NCBI GenBank assembly: GCA_022820025.1
Contig: JAJEGF010000069.1
Span: forward strand, 1-64,000
From: Chloroflexota bacterium
Lineage (GTDB): Bacteria > Chloroflexota > UBA11872
Direction of reading: 5' to 3'
Length of the DNA: 64,000 bases
Shown piece after piece: positions 1-8,466 of this stretch (positions are counted from its first letter, which is position 1; every line of letters begins with the position of its first letter). The notes beneath the pieces were generated by a model that saw nothing but the letters and a program-made list of their open reading frames with translations, searched no databases and was not told the origin of the DNA. The position numbers were made by a program, and so were the translations under genes.

Positions 1-501
1 CTGGGCGGGTTGCTGGGAAGCGGCGTGACGATTGGCGCCCTGGCAGCCGTTGGGATGACGCTGCTGCTGGAAGCGACGAGCACGCGCCGCTCGCGGCTGG
101 AGGTGACGCTGGACATGGCCTCGCTCTCAGCGATCGACGAATTCCTGGCCGGGCTGGCGTCGAGGATGGGCTGGAATGAAGCCTCAACGCTGCGGCTGCG
201 GTCAGCCGGAGAGGAAACGCTGACGGTCCTGCTGTCGCAGGAAGATTCGGCCGAGGGCTCGGTGCAGCCCCGCCTGGTCGTCGTCGCGAGGCCGCAGGAC
301 ACGGTGGTTGAGCTGGAGTTCGTGGCGACAACCCGGCACGAGAACATCGAGGATCAGCTGGCGTTTCTGACCGATGAAGCCGGCCTGCCGACGGTGGAAG
401 ATCTCTCGCTGCGCCTGTTGCGCTACCGCGCGAGCGCGGTGCGGCACCAGAAGTTTCACGGCGTGGATATCGTGACGGTGCAGGTGGAGGGGAACGCCTG
501 A
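1..501 (+). CDS. C-terminal part of a nucleobase (xanthine/uracil-type) permease with an ATPase-like regulatory tail (5' end outside window)
   Basis: The frame is open from the first base, so this is the 3' end of a longer gene. The first 25 or so codons read as a Gly/Ala/Leu-rich membrane helix (GSGVTIGALAAVGMTLLLE) resembling the last helix of NCS2 nucleobase:cation symporters. The next 140 residues look like a small histidine-kinase-type ATPase fold of the anti-sigma kind: a LEVTLDMASLSAIDEF strand-helix start followed by LRLRSAGEETLTVLL, where Glu in the EE pair would match the N-box helix. The seen part is a membrane helix plus a cytoplasmic domain; the permease assignment is inference from one helix. 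The gene ends 43 bases before mntA, with no obvious terminator. Confidence 0.5.
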   Translation: MGGLLGSGVTIGALAAVGMTLLLEATSTRRSRLEVTLDMASLSAIDEFLAGLASRMGWNEASTLRLRSAGEETLTVLLSQEDSAEGSVQPRLVVVARPQDTVVELEFVATTRHENIEDQLAFLTDEAGLPTVEDLSLRLLRYRASAVRHQKFHGVDIVTVQVEGNA

Positions 502-544
502 CACCCGGGTCGAGAGGCCGTTAGGTCGTTGTAGAGTTTGACGT

Positions 545-856
545 ATGAATGCACGAATTGACGCTCGGCAGCACGAGATCGCAGCCTTCTGTCAGCGCTG
601 GCAGATCGTGGAGTTGGCGCTGTTCGGCTCGATTCTGCGGGATGACTTTGGGCCGGAGAGCGACGTGGACTTCCTCGTGCAATTCGCACCCGCGGCTGAG
701 CCTTTGCGGAGAGACTGGCCGGCCATGGAGCGAGAGATCGCCGCAATCATGGGGCGGGACGTGGACCTGATCGAGCGACGTTCGGTTGAAGGCAGCCGCA
801 ACTACATCCGGCGGAAGTCGATTTTGGACTCGGCCCAGGTGGTCTATGCGGCGTGA
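545..856 (+). CDS. mntA: MntA-type nucleotidyltransferase antitoxin
   Basis: This 103-residue minimal nucleotidyltransferase carries the family signature: GS at residues 28-29, then the paired Asp40 and Asp42 in ESDVDFLV, and a third acidic residue around Asp74 in RDVDLIE. In characterised MntA/HepT pairs the enzyme inactivates its HEPN partner by adding AMP to a tyrosine near the toxin active site. All three expected metal-binding acids are present, so activity is plausible. The 3' end overlaps hepT by 11 bases, the usual antitoxin-first order, implying translational coupling. Start is ATG at 545; no strong Shine-Dalgarno is visible. Confidence 0.88.
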   Translation: MNARIDARQHEIAAFCQRWQIVELALFGSILRDDFGPESDVDFLVQFAPAAEPLRRDWPAMEREIAAIMGRDVDLIERRSVEGSRNYIRRKSILDSAQVVYAA

Positions 857-1190
857 CGATGCCGCGTATCTGCTGGACATGCTGCTGCACGCGCGGGACG
901 CGCGGGAATTCGTAGCGGGGCTGACGTTTCAAGACTTTGACGGCAGCCTCTTGCACCAGCGGGCTGTGATGAAGTCGGTAGAGACCATTGGCGAAGCGGC
1001 CTCCAGGGTCGGTGCGGATACCAAGCGTGCCCACCCAAAGATTCCGTGGTCGGAGATTGTGGGCATGCGCAACCGAATTGTTCATGCTTACTTTGACGTT
1101 CGGCTGGAGGTGTTGTGGCGTGTGGTTCAGGACGAAGTGCCGGTACTGATCGCTCAATTGGAGCCATTGGTTCCGCCGGAGGCCGAGTAG
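846..1190 (+). CDS. hepT: HepT-type HEPN ribonuclease toxin
   Basis: This 114-residue helical protein of the HEPN/DUF86 family has the diagnostic R-x4-H-x-Y motif at Arg75, His80 and Tyr82 (RNRIVHAY). Arg and His form the RNase site in the family, and the Tyr is the residue adenylylated by MntA in studied systems. I chose ATG at 846 because it overlaps mntA and gives the normal family length; a longer reading from 786 would run through the mntA coding region. With mntA it forms a complete type VII toxin-antitoxin module with intact motifs on both sides. Its target RNA cannot be judged from sequence. Confidence 0.88.
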   Translation: MRRDDAAYLLDMLLHARDAREFVAGLTFQDFDGSLLHQRAVMKSVETIGEAASRVGADTKRAHPKIPWSEIVGMRNRIVHAYFDVRLEVLWRVVQDEVPVLIAQLEPLVPPEAE

Positions 1191-1317
1191 TCGCCGCTGA
1201 GAACAAGCTGCGGGCGACAGTTCGACGTGCGTCGTACATGAGGCTCCGACTACAAGCTGCGTGTTGCTTGCGAATGGGAGGAAGCTCCGGCCAGCGCATT
1301 CGCTCCCGACAGGTTCC

Positions 1318-1875
1318 TCAGGGCTGGAGCCTGGTTGCGAGGTCGCCGACGCGGATGGGGCCGGATTGGATGACGCGGGTGTTGACGCCGCGGAGGCGGA
1401 GGGCCTGTCCGGCAGGGGTGCTGATGAAGCGGAGGGCATCGTGACCGAAGCGTTGGGCGAATTTGGCGCAGCCGGTGTGGGGTTCTTCGGAAATCTCGAT
1501 GACGGCTGAGCCGATGGCGAGCTGGGCGCCAGGCGGCAGGTTGTTCTCACTCATGTCGATATCGATGACGAGTTGATCGCCGGCGAGGGGCCAGCGGTCC
1601 TCGGTCCGAGCGAGCAGGGCGATGAGGCGGGCGTTGATGATGGTGACCTGGGCGGCGGGGTTGGGGCCGCCGTCGGGCGTGCGGGGGCTGCGGCGGGTGA
1701 GCCAGCTATCGCCGAGCAGGCCGGCGTCGACATCCAGCGTGCCTTCTGAGACAACGGTGCGTTGGTCGACGGCAGGTCGCTGGACGATCATGCGCAGAGG
1801 ACCGGCCTCAGCGGGCGACTGGCGTATGTGGTCGAGCCCGGCGTCAAGCTGGTCGACGGTGGCGTGCCTGGTCAT
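1318..1875 (-). CDS. MOSC domain-containing protein
   Basis: About 185 residues from the internal ATG at 1875; a longer reading to 1917 is possible but adds only an unconserved leader. The C-terminal half carries MOSC-type signatures: EISEEPHTGCAKFAQRFG, with the conserved Cys, then RGVNTRVIQSG and a closing VGDLA. MOSC domains occur in molybdenum cofactor sulfurases and related pterin- or sulfur-handling proteins; stand-alone versions like this are mostly uncharacterised. It is transcribed away from the MFS gene at 2028, with about 150 bases between the starts that would hold both promoters. No molybdenum enzyme lies next to it, so the partner is unknown. Confidence 0.75.
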   Translation of the reverse strand: MTRHATVDQLDAGLDHIRQSPAEAGPLRMIVQRPAVDQRTVVSEGTLDVDAGLLGDSWLTRRSPRTPDGGPNPAAQVTIINARLIALLARTEDRWPLAGDQLVIDIDMSENNLPPGAQLAIGSAVIEISEEPHTGCAKFAQRFGHDALRFISTPAGQALRLRGVNTRVIQSGPIRVGDLATRLQP

Positions 1876-2027
1876 TTCGGGCGAATAGTCCTTCTGAAGT
1901 CGAGGCTGGCATGCCAAGCCATGCGGGGCCCAACGGCGCGGCGGCCTCGGGCTGGTGAAAGCTCCGCCCGACGATAGCCGGATACTGAGCGGCGGCCAAC
2001 TGGCGTCCGCGGTTCAGGATAAGGGCC

Positions 2028-3236
2028 TTGAGAGCGTTCGACGCGTTTGCGAATCCGGCGTACCGGGTGTTGTGGCTGGGGTCGAACTGTATTGCCCTGG
2101 GCTCGTGGGCGGAACGGCTGGCGGTGGGCTGGCTGGTGCTGGTGCAGACGGAGTCGGTGCTGCTGTCGGCGGCGACGTTCGGGGCACGGAGCGCTCCCGG
2201 GATCATTGCCGCGCCGATTGGCGGGGCGGTGGCGGACAGGTTTCCGCGCAACCGGGTGCTGCCGATCGCGGCCCTGATCAGGGCCTGCGTGATCCTGCTG
2301 ATGGCGCTGGTGGCGCTGCGGGAGTTCTCGAACCCGTGGCCGATCTTCGTGCTAATCGCGATCGAGGGCGTGGTGAATTCCTTCGAGACGCCGGCCACGC
2401 AGGGGCTGATCACCGACATCGTGCCACGGCACGGGCGGATGAACGCGATTTCAGTTCACTCCGTGGGCGGTCGCGCGGTGGGGGCGGTGGGGGCGCTCGT
2501 GAGCGGGGTCACGGCGGAGTTGGTAGGCATCCCGACGGCGTTGCTGGCGGCGATGGGGGCCGTGGTGGTGGGCGGCGCAATCGTGCTGCTGGTTCCGACC
2601 GTGCCGCGCGCGGTGCGCGAAGTCCAGGAGCCCATCAGCCGAATCTTCCGAGACGCATTTGCGGGGCTGCGGTCAATGGTGGGGATGCCAACGGTGTCGA
2701 CGCTGCTGGGACTGGCGATCGTGGTGGAGATCTTCGGCTTTGCCTACCAGGCGGTGATGCCGGCCATGGCACGGGACGAGTTGCACGTCGCGGAGTCGGG
2801 GCTGGGTACGCTCCGGTTCGCCACGGGCATCGGCGCAGTGGCGGGCGTTGCCGCGCTGTCGTTGCTGGGGGACTTTCGCCGGAAGGGGCCGCTGTTGCTG
2901 GCGATAACGCTGGTATACGGGCTTGGTCTGCTTGGCGTGGCGCTGAGTCCCAGCCTGGCGATGGCCATTGTGCTGGTGACCCTGGTAGGAGCGATGGCGG
3001 CCGGGTTTGACGCCATGGAGTGGACGCTGCTGCAGGCCACGGTGCCCGATGACATGCGCGGCCGGGTGATTGGGGGCTGGATATTCGCCATTGGCTTCGG
3101 CTGGGTGGGGCACCTGGCGATGGGGGCCGTGGGCGAGGCCGTTGGGGTGCGCTGGGCGATTGGCGGGGCCGGGCTGGTGGTGATGACGACGGGGCTGGCG
3201 GTGCTGGCGCTGGCGCCGAAGCTGCGGCGAACCTGA
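2028..3236 (+). CDS. Major facilitator superfamily exporter
   Basis: This 402-residue protein has roughly twelve hydrophobic segments and typical MFS loop signatures, notably GGAVADRFPRNRVLP between helices 2 and 3 (the G-x-x-D-R-x-x-R motif) and an MRGRVIGGW loop in the second half. The start is TTG at 2028, preceded by a good Shine-Dalgarno stretch (GGATAAGGG). It resembles the enterobactin-exporter/MFS_3 group of drug or siderophore effluxers, but nothing nearby indicates the substrate. A second member of the same group lies at 56406-57770. The gene converges on the MutS-like gene with only 16 bases between stops. Confidence 0.85.
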   Translation: MRAFDAFANPAYRVLWLGSNCIALGSWAERLAVGWLVLVQTESVLLSAATFGARSAPGIIAAPIGGAVADRFPRNRVLPIAALIRACVILLMALVALREFSNPWPIFVLIAIEGVVNSFETPATQGLITDIVPRHGRMNAISVHSVGGRAVGAVGALVSGVTAELVGIPTALLAAMGAVVVGGAIVLLVPTVPRAVREVQEPISRIFRDAFAGLRSMVGMPTVSTLLGLAIVVEIFGFAYQAVMPAMARDELHVAESGLGTLRFATGIGAVAGVAALSLLGDFRRKGPLLLAITLVYGLGLLGVALSPSLAMAIVLVTLVGAMAAGFDAMEWTLLQATVPDDMRGRVIGGWIFAIGFGWVGHLAMGAVGEAVGVRWAIGGAGLVVMTTGLAVLALAPKLRRT

Positions 3237-3252
3237 GCCGCGGACGGGTAGG

Positions 3253-5172
3253 TCAGATCGATTCGGGAATCTCGCCCTTCGAGGCCTTGAAGGCCAGAAT
3301 CCGATTGAGGCTTTCGGCGCTGAAGCCGTGCTGAGCGGCGACGAGGAGGCCGTCGGACTCGGTCGAGACGCCAGGCTGCATGCGATAGGTGTAGCGTGCG
3401 GGCTCGACGGAGTGGTCGAGCTTGCAGGCCAGAAACCGCAGCCTGTTCTCTCCGTTGAGGCGCTCGACGAGGCCGTGGTAGTGGGTGACAAAAAAGACGG
3501 CGGCACCCGAGCGCATGAAGGAACGCAGGGCCAGTTCGGACACTACCAATCCATCCTGCGGCGAGGTGCCGCGGAAAAGCTCATCGCAGAGAGCCAGGCT
3601 GCGGTGGGTGAGCTGCTCGACGAAACGGACTGCGCGCGAGCATTCGTGGGCGAAGGTGGATTCGCCGGCTTGCACGTCACCGGGACGAATGAAGTGGGAG
3701 AGGATGTTGTCGCGCGGCTCAAGCGCGGCCTCGGTAGCCAGCATCGGGAGTCCAGCCTGGAAGAGCGCCTGCGAGATGCCGATGGAGTCCAGATAGGTGG
3801 TTTTGCCGTTGTTGTTGGCGCCGGTGATGAGGACGGTGGGTTGTCGGGAGGAGAACTCGACGTCGCTTGCGACACAGGCGTGACCGGATAGCACGGCAAG
3901 TTCGGGCGGGACAAGACCCTGGATGCGGGTTGGCGCATCGGAGGCAGGATCGACGACCGAGGGAAAGGTAACGGGGATTCCACGGGCCTGGAGGCCGCGA
4001 AAGAAGCGCACGGCGGCTGCGACGGCCTTGAGGGTGACCAGCAAGCGCTCGAAACGGCTGATGGCCGGCGGGAACTGGCGGAGGTAGAAGAGGTTGTGAT
4101 CGGATCGGACCTTTTCGAGGATGCGGAAGAGGGTGTTCTCGTCCTGCATGGCGCCGCCGGGCTCGGCCGAGATTTCGACGTAGAGCGTTCCTTCAGCGAC
4201 CGAGGGCTTGAGGCTCTCCCACGCATATCCAAGCCTCGGCGCCCCGGGTATGAAGCCGATGGCGTTGTTGGCGATGACTTTGAGCAACGGCTCGCGCGAG
4301 GTGCGGCGAAAGAAAACCGTGCTTTTGGCGACGCCGGCAGCTTCGTCAACGCCGATGACACCGGACAGGTGGTAGGTGCGGGTGAAGATCGACTCGTTCA
4401 CGACGCGGGTCAGTTGACGAAAGATCTCGCTGTCCATCTGGTACTCGAACGCGGAGCGGCGCTGGGGCGACGGATCCCAGGGATTGAGCAAGTCACCGAC
4501 GCCGAAGCCACCGGGAGTGCCGCGCTCAAGGGACTCGCCGGTCGATTCGTTGATCAGCGCATAGGTGTAGTTGAGCCGACCCTGCCGGGTGTTTCCGCCC
4601 AGCAGGCTTTCCCGCTTTGAGATGTGCACGCGTCCGGACATGCGGACCTCGAGAGCCAGCCGGGGATTGAGCTTGCGGCTCGCGCCGGACGCTTCGGCCG
4701 CGGCATCGTCCAGGGCGCTGCGTACGCCGCTCAGCCAGTCGGGGAGGGAGCCGTCCAGCGCGGCGTGCAGGCTGGTGAGAGCCTCGATATACGACTCAAA
4801 GCGTTCGAGGTGGTATTGATATCCGCCGCGCGATTCCTGGTTGGCGTCGTACGGCGCGATGTCGAGGTCCTGGACCACCTCGCTGAGCACGGGACGATCC
4901 CAGAATGTTCGAACTACGTCTTGTCGTTGGCGGATGGTCTCGGCGTCGGTCTCGAAGCCGAGGATCCAGCTTCGAAGGGCGGCGCTGACGCGCTCGGCGG
5001 CGGTGCGTGGATTGGTGTGCGCGGCGTCCGATTCGGCAGCGGCGATTGCGTCGATGAACGCGTCGAGGCCGAAGTCGGCGGGGAGCGGGATGCCGCCGGG
5101 CTGGCGGCTGGGCAGCCCGACAGGCAGTTCCCGTCGACCGGGAGTTGTGGACAGATTGCTCTGTTCGCTCAT
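3253..5172 (-). CDS. MutS-like ATPase lacking mismatch-recognition domains
   Basis: A 639-residue protein whose last 200 residues form a MutS family ATPase domain: Walker A GANNNGKTT near residues 451-459, a signature-like AGESTFAHE near 502-510, Walker B LALCDELFRGTS ending near 537, and a final THYH. The Walker A departs from the usual GPNMGGKST and the D-loop region reads DELFRGTS rather than DEIGRGTS. The N-terminal 430 residues are helical, as in MutS core and clamp regions, but no mismatch-binding domain I with the Phe-x-Glu motif is visible. It is therefore probably not the primary mismatch repair protein. Possible roles include recombination control or recognition of DNA structures. 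Start ATG at 5172. Confidence 0.75.
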   Translation of the reverse strand: MSEQSNLSTTPGRRELPVGLPSRQPGGIPLPADFGLDAFIDAIAAAESDAAHTNPRTAAERVSAALRSWILGFETDAETIRQRQDVVRTFWDRPVLSEVVQDLDIAPYDANQESRGGYQYHLERFESYIEALTSLHAALDGSLPDWLSGVRSALDDAAAEASGASRKLNPRLALEVRMSGRVHISKRESLLGGNTRQGRLNYTYALINESTGESLERGTPGGFGVGDLLNPWDPSPQRRSAFEYQMDSEIFRQLTRVVNESIFTRTYHLSGVIGVDEAAGVAKSTVFFRRTSREPLLKVIANNAIGFIPGAPRLGYAWESLKPSVAEGTLYVEISAEPGGAMQDENTLFRILEKVRSDHNLFYLRQFPPAISRFERLLVTLKAVAAAVRFFRGLQARGIPVTFPSVVDPASDAPTRIQGLVPPELAVLSGHACVASDVEFSSRQPTVLITGANNNGKTTYLDSIGISQALFQAGLPMLATEAALEPRDNILSHFIRPGDVQAGESTFAHECSRAVRFVEQLTHRSLALCDELFRGTSPQDGLVVSELALRSFMRSGAAVFFVTHYHGLVERLNGENRLRFLACKLDHSVEPARYTYRMQPGVSTESDGLLVAAQHGFSAESLNRILAFKASKGEIPESI

Positions 5173-5249
5173 GGGACAAACCCGACGTGCGAAGCCGCCG
5201 AACCGGCTTCGCTACGCTTGCCGACTCAATGTAGCTGTCGAGCCGAGGA

Positions 5250-6275
5250 ATGGCAGTTCAGATGACGGGTGAGACCGAGCGGCCGGCGGCAACCCGTCCA
5301 CCGCGCACGGGCCTCTACCGACCGCGACGCTACGCGGCCGGGCGCTCGATCGAGGAAGATCCGGTAACGCTCGACCACGAACGTCCACCCGGAAGTTCGG
5401 CCGCCCTCGCTTCGTTCGTGCTGATCCTCGCGTGGCTGATCGTCTGGTCGATTGATGTTCGGAATCCCATTCCGGCATTCGCGGGGTTCGTGCTTGGCTT
5501 TGTGGTCGTGGTGATCTTCCCGCAGGAGCGCATTGCATTCGAGCACCTGGGCCGTCGGCCCATCCTGCTGCCGGCCGCGCTGGCGTTACCACTCACGTAT
5601 GTCGTGCTGCGGGCCCGGGGGGTGGACAGCATTCTGGACACGCCGATTGTGCTGATGCTGGTTCTTCTGCTGACGCCGCTGGTGCTCGTGCTGGTGCAAA
5701 CGCGGGAGCGGGGCACGGCGCCGATACCGCTGCTGACGTTGGCCCTCATGCTTGCGTTGCCTGCGGCGGTGATCGGTTACGGGTTTGTCGAGCAGCGATT
5801 CGTGGGTGCGGAGCACGAGCCGCAAATCATCGAAGATCCGACCCTGAACAAGGTCTTCGGCTTTGGTTCGATTGGCGGGCACATCGAGTCAGTGACTAGC
5901 GAAGCGGTTGGCCATCCGGCCTTGCTATTGGTGGACAGCGTGGTCGATGGGTCTACGCCAGCGTGGCGCTCGGAGGATCCCGGTTTCCCCCAGGACATCG
6001 TCATTCGACTGAATCCGCCGCGGTCACTCGCGAGGGCGGTGCTTTACAACGCCAGCGAGGAGCCGGCGGAGTCGTGGCCTCGGCACATAGAGATTGCAAT
6101 CGACAGCGGCGGCGGGACATCGGAGTGGGTGCGGTGGCAACCGCTTCGACCGGACATCGAGAACGTGATTGATCTTCCCGACGAGGTAGCCATGACGGTC
6201 ACGGTTCGGATCACAGATTCATTCGGCTCCGATGCGTATACGTCGCTGGCGGAGGTCGTACTCATCGCACGGTGA
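5250..6275 (+). CDS. Membrane protein with C-terminal discoidin-like (F5/8 type C) domain
   Basis: This 341-residue protein has about 45 polar residues, then roughly six hydrophobic helices between residues 50 and 185, followed by an exported-looking domain. In the latter, ALLLVDSVVDGSTPAW, then an FPQDIVIRL strand and an IEIAIDSGGGTSEWVRW segment match the pattern of coagulation factor 5/8 type C carbohydrate-binding folds. I infer a membrane-anchored sugar- or surface-binding protein. Start ATG at 5250 has GAGGA directly upstream; ATG at 5262 is an alternative. It is divergent from the MutS-like gene, with 77 bases between the starts. Confidence 0.55.
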   Translation: MAVQMTGETERPAATRPPRTGLYRPRRYAAGRSIEEDPVTLDHERPPGSSAALASFVLILAWLIVWSIDVRNPIPAFAGFVLGFVVVVIFPQERIAFEHLGRRPILLPAALALPLTYVVLRARGVDSILDTPIVLMLVLLLTPLVLVLVQTRERGTAPIPLLTLALMLALPAAVIGYGFVEQRFVGAEHEPQIIEDPTLNKVFGFGSIGGHIESVTSEAVGHPALLLVDSVVDGSTPAWRSEDPGFPQDIVIRLNPPRSLARAVLYNASEEPAESWPRHIEIAIDSGGGTSEWVRWQPLRPDIENVIDLPDEVAMTVTVRITDSFGSDAYTSLAEVVLIAR

Positions 6276-6346
6276 ACCTACTGGAGCAGGCGTGGTCGGA
6301 AATGAAGTCTGTTTCAGGTGCGGCGGAAACCGGTCGTCAGTTCCGG

Positions 6347-6393
6347 GCGTTCGGCTCGCCCAATCGAATATCGAGCGGTGCCTGGCCGAACGC
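6347..6393. terminator. Possible stem-loop between convergent genes
   Basis: GCGTTCGG (6347-6354) pairs exactly with CCGAACGC (6386-6393), with about 31 bases between. It lies between the convergent stops at 6275 and 6437 and could end transcription from either side. There is no T run, so this is weak evidence. Confidence 0.25.
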
Positions 6394-6436
6394 TGGTCTG
6401 ATCGTCAAATCGCCGGCCTGGGAAGCAATCTGCTCC

Positions 6437-6889
6437 TTACTCGTCATCGAGGAAGAAGCGCTTGAGGTGGACGTTGTGTTCGAGGCGGGCTTTGAGGCTG
6501 GCGAAGAAGTGGGCCCAGCCGGAGCATTGGTCGAAGGCGCTGGCGAGGCCGGGGTCGTCGCGGCGCCAGCCGGTTTCGCTGACATGGACGGCGGTGCTGT
6601 CGTCGCGTGATTGAAAGGTGAAGCTGAATTGGGTTCGGTGGCCGACGCCCCGGGCAGCGGGCCAGTTGCAGACGATGCGTTGGTTGGGGATGACTTCTTC
6701 GACCTGGACGTCGATTTCCAGGTCGCCGAAGCGCCAAATGACGGTGGTTCCCTGGGCTAGCGGGCCGCTGGAGGCGTCGGTGAAGAAGGTGCTGATGGCG
6801 TGCTGGTCGGTGATGGCGGTGAAGACTCGTTCTACCGGCGCGTCGATGATGCAGGTGAAGGTGAAGCCGAGATTGTGTTGATCGGACAA
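6437..6889 (-). CDS. SRPBCC (AHSA1/START-like) family protein
   Basis: This 150-residue protein has an SRPBCC ligand-pocket fold: an FTFTCIIDAPVERVFTAITD opening, a central strand IWRFGDLEIDVQVEEVIPN and a C-terminal helix GWAHFFASLKARLE. The open frame extends upstream to 7057, but the extra 56 residues are Arg/Pro-rich and overlap the preceding gene. I prefer TTG at 6889 with GGGGAG about nine bases upstream, which gives the usual family length. It follows the binding-protein gene at 6943-8466 on the same strand after 53 bases. Family members bind small hydrophobic ligands; the ligand here is unknown. Confidence 0.75.
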   Translation of the reverse strand: MSDQHNLGFTFTCIIDAPVERVFTAITDQHAISTFFTDASSGPLAQGTTVIWRFGDLEIDVQVEEVIPNQRIVCNWPAARGVGHRTQFSFTFQSRDDSTAVHVSETGWRRDDPGLASAFDQCSGWAHFFASLKARLEHNVHLKRFFLDDE

Positions 6890-6942
6890 CTCAACGGCTC
6901 CCCGGTGATTCGGCAGATTTACGGCGGCAGCGGAGCACGGGA

Positions 6943-8466
6943 TTAGACGCGGGCGCCGAGTTCTTCGAGGCGCCGGGTGAGGTTGGTGAGGGCTTCGTTG
7001 GCTGAGAGCTCGTCGCGGATGATGCCGGCGTCGAGCTGGTTGACGAAGGCGCCCCATTGGGGGCGGTCGATGGTGACGTAGTTGGCGGTTTGCATTATGT
7101 CAACAACCATTTGGGCGGCCTCGTCGCTGTAGCTGGCGAAGAGGCGCTGGAGTTGGTCGGGCTCAAGGCGCTGGGCGGGGACGTTGGCGACGCGCTGGGT
7201 GTTGCGGTCGAGAGCGCGGAGGGCGTCGTAGGCGACTTTGGGTTCCTGGGTGCCGTTGCCGATGCCCATCATCATCCAAACGCTGACTGGGGCGCCGCCG
7301 GAACCGAAGCGGGGAAACGGATACAGGACGTTGTCGGGGCCCGCGCTGCGGGTCATCCAGCCGAAGCCGAGGCCGCCGAGGGACATGACGAGCATGGCGA
7401 TGCGGCCCTGGGTGTAGCGGTACCAGAGGGTGCCGCGGCTGCTGTCAGCGCTTTCGGCGAGGCCGTAGGTGGTGGCGAGGTCGTAGTAGGTTTCGGCAAT
7501 GGCCTTGGCCGGGTCCGAGCGCAAGGGGGCAAAGGTTCCCTGGCTGTCGGGGAGGGCGCCTAAGGCCGATTGGAGAAAGAGGAAGCTGGGGGTGTAGCTC
7601 CAGAGCTGGTCGGGGGCGCCCCACATGGGTTCGACGTTGAGGAGCAGGCCGAGAGCGTCGCTGCCGCCGGGGGCTTCGGGGTCGCCGTGCATGGCGAGGG
7701 CAGCTTCGACGAAGGCCTGGCCGTCCCAGGCGTCGCGGGGCGGGATCTGATAGTCGGCGGCGGCTGCGACGTCGCGGTTGACGATGGTGATCCAGGGCGC
7801 GGCGGCGACGGGGAGGGCGTATTGGACGCCCTGGACCTTGCCGGTCGCAAGAATGCCGGGCCAGTAGGCGCCGGGATTGAAGGTGGAGTCGCTGGCGAGG
7901 TGCTCGTCCAGGGGCAGGAGCTTGTTACCGGCGACGAGGTTGGCGAGGTCCCACTGCTCGAGCATGAGGAGGTCGGTGCGGGCGTTGCCGGAGCCGTCGT
8001 CCACGGTTGAGGCGTAGTCCCAGCGGTAGCCGAAGTTGGAGGGGAGCGGGGTGCGGGAGTACTTGTAACGGGAATCGGTGTCCTGACGGGCGGCGAGTTC
8101 GGCGGAGAGCAGGATGGGTTCGACGTCCCAGTTGCCGCCGGCGAAGGTGGGGAGGGCGATGGAGATGGGGCGATCAGCGCCGGCCTGGGGGAGGCTGCCC
8201 TCACGGCTGGGAGCGCGGTCGCCGGCGGTGACGACGACGGTGGGCGGGGGCGTGACGGGGGACTCGGCGCCCTCGGCGGTGGCGGCCTGGGTGCGCTGGG
8301 TGGACGGAAGGACGGGGGGCTGGATGGTGGGGATGTCGGGCTCGCCGCAGGCGGCGGCGAGGGCGCCGGCGCCGGCGGCCACGGCCAGGCCCAGGGCACG
8401 GCGGCGGGTGAGGGCGCGAGGGGCCGCGGGTGGGTGGCGGGCTTCGGTTGGTTGATGCTGGGTCAC
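6943..8466 (-). CDS. Tat-exported extracellular solute-binding lipoprotein (sugar ABC type)
   Basis: A 507-residue protein. The start is GTG at 8466, with GGAGGT seven bases upstream. The N-terminus has a twin-arginine signal (LTRRRALGL at residues 19-27) and a lipobox LAAAC with Cys40, so the protein is expected to be folded before export and lipid-anchored. After a Pro/Thr-rich spacer comes a long mature domain with features of family 1 extracellular binding proteins (AYWPGILATGKVQGVQYALP, then LAMHGDPEAPGGSDAL). No permease or ATPase lies beside it. It is divergent from the next binding protein across about 490 bases. Confidence 0.78.
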   Translation of the reverse strand: MTQHQPTEARHPPAAPRALTRRRALGLAVAAGAGALAAACGEPDIPTIQPPVLPSTQRTQAATAEGAESPVTPPPTVVVTAGDRAPSREGSLPQAGADRPISIALPTFAGGNWDVEPILLSAELAARQDTDSRYKYSRTPLPSNFGYRWDYASTVDDGSGNARTDLLMLEQWDLANLVAGNKLLPLDEHLASDSTFNPGAYWPGILATGKVQGVQYALPVAAAPWITIVNRDVAAAADYQIPPRDAWDGQAFVEAALAMHGDPEAPGGSDALGLLLNVEPMWGAPDQLWSYTPSFLFLQSALGALPDSQGTFAPLRSDPAKAIAETYYDLATTYGLAESADSSRGTLWYRYTQGRIAMLVMSLGGLGFGWMTRSAGPDNVLYPFPRFGSGGAPVSVWMMMGIGNGTQEPKVAYDALRALDRNTQRVANVPAQRLEPDQLQRLFASYSDEAAQMVVDIMQTANYVTIDRPQWGAFVNQLDAGIIRDELSANEALTNLTRRLEELGARV

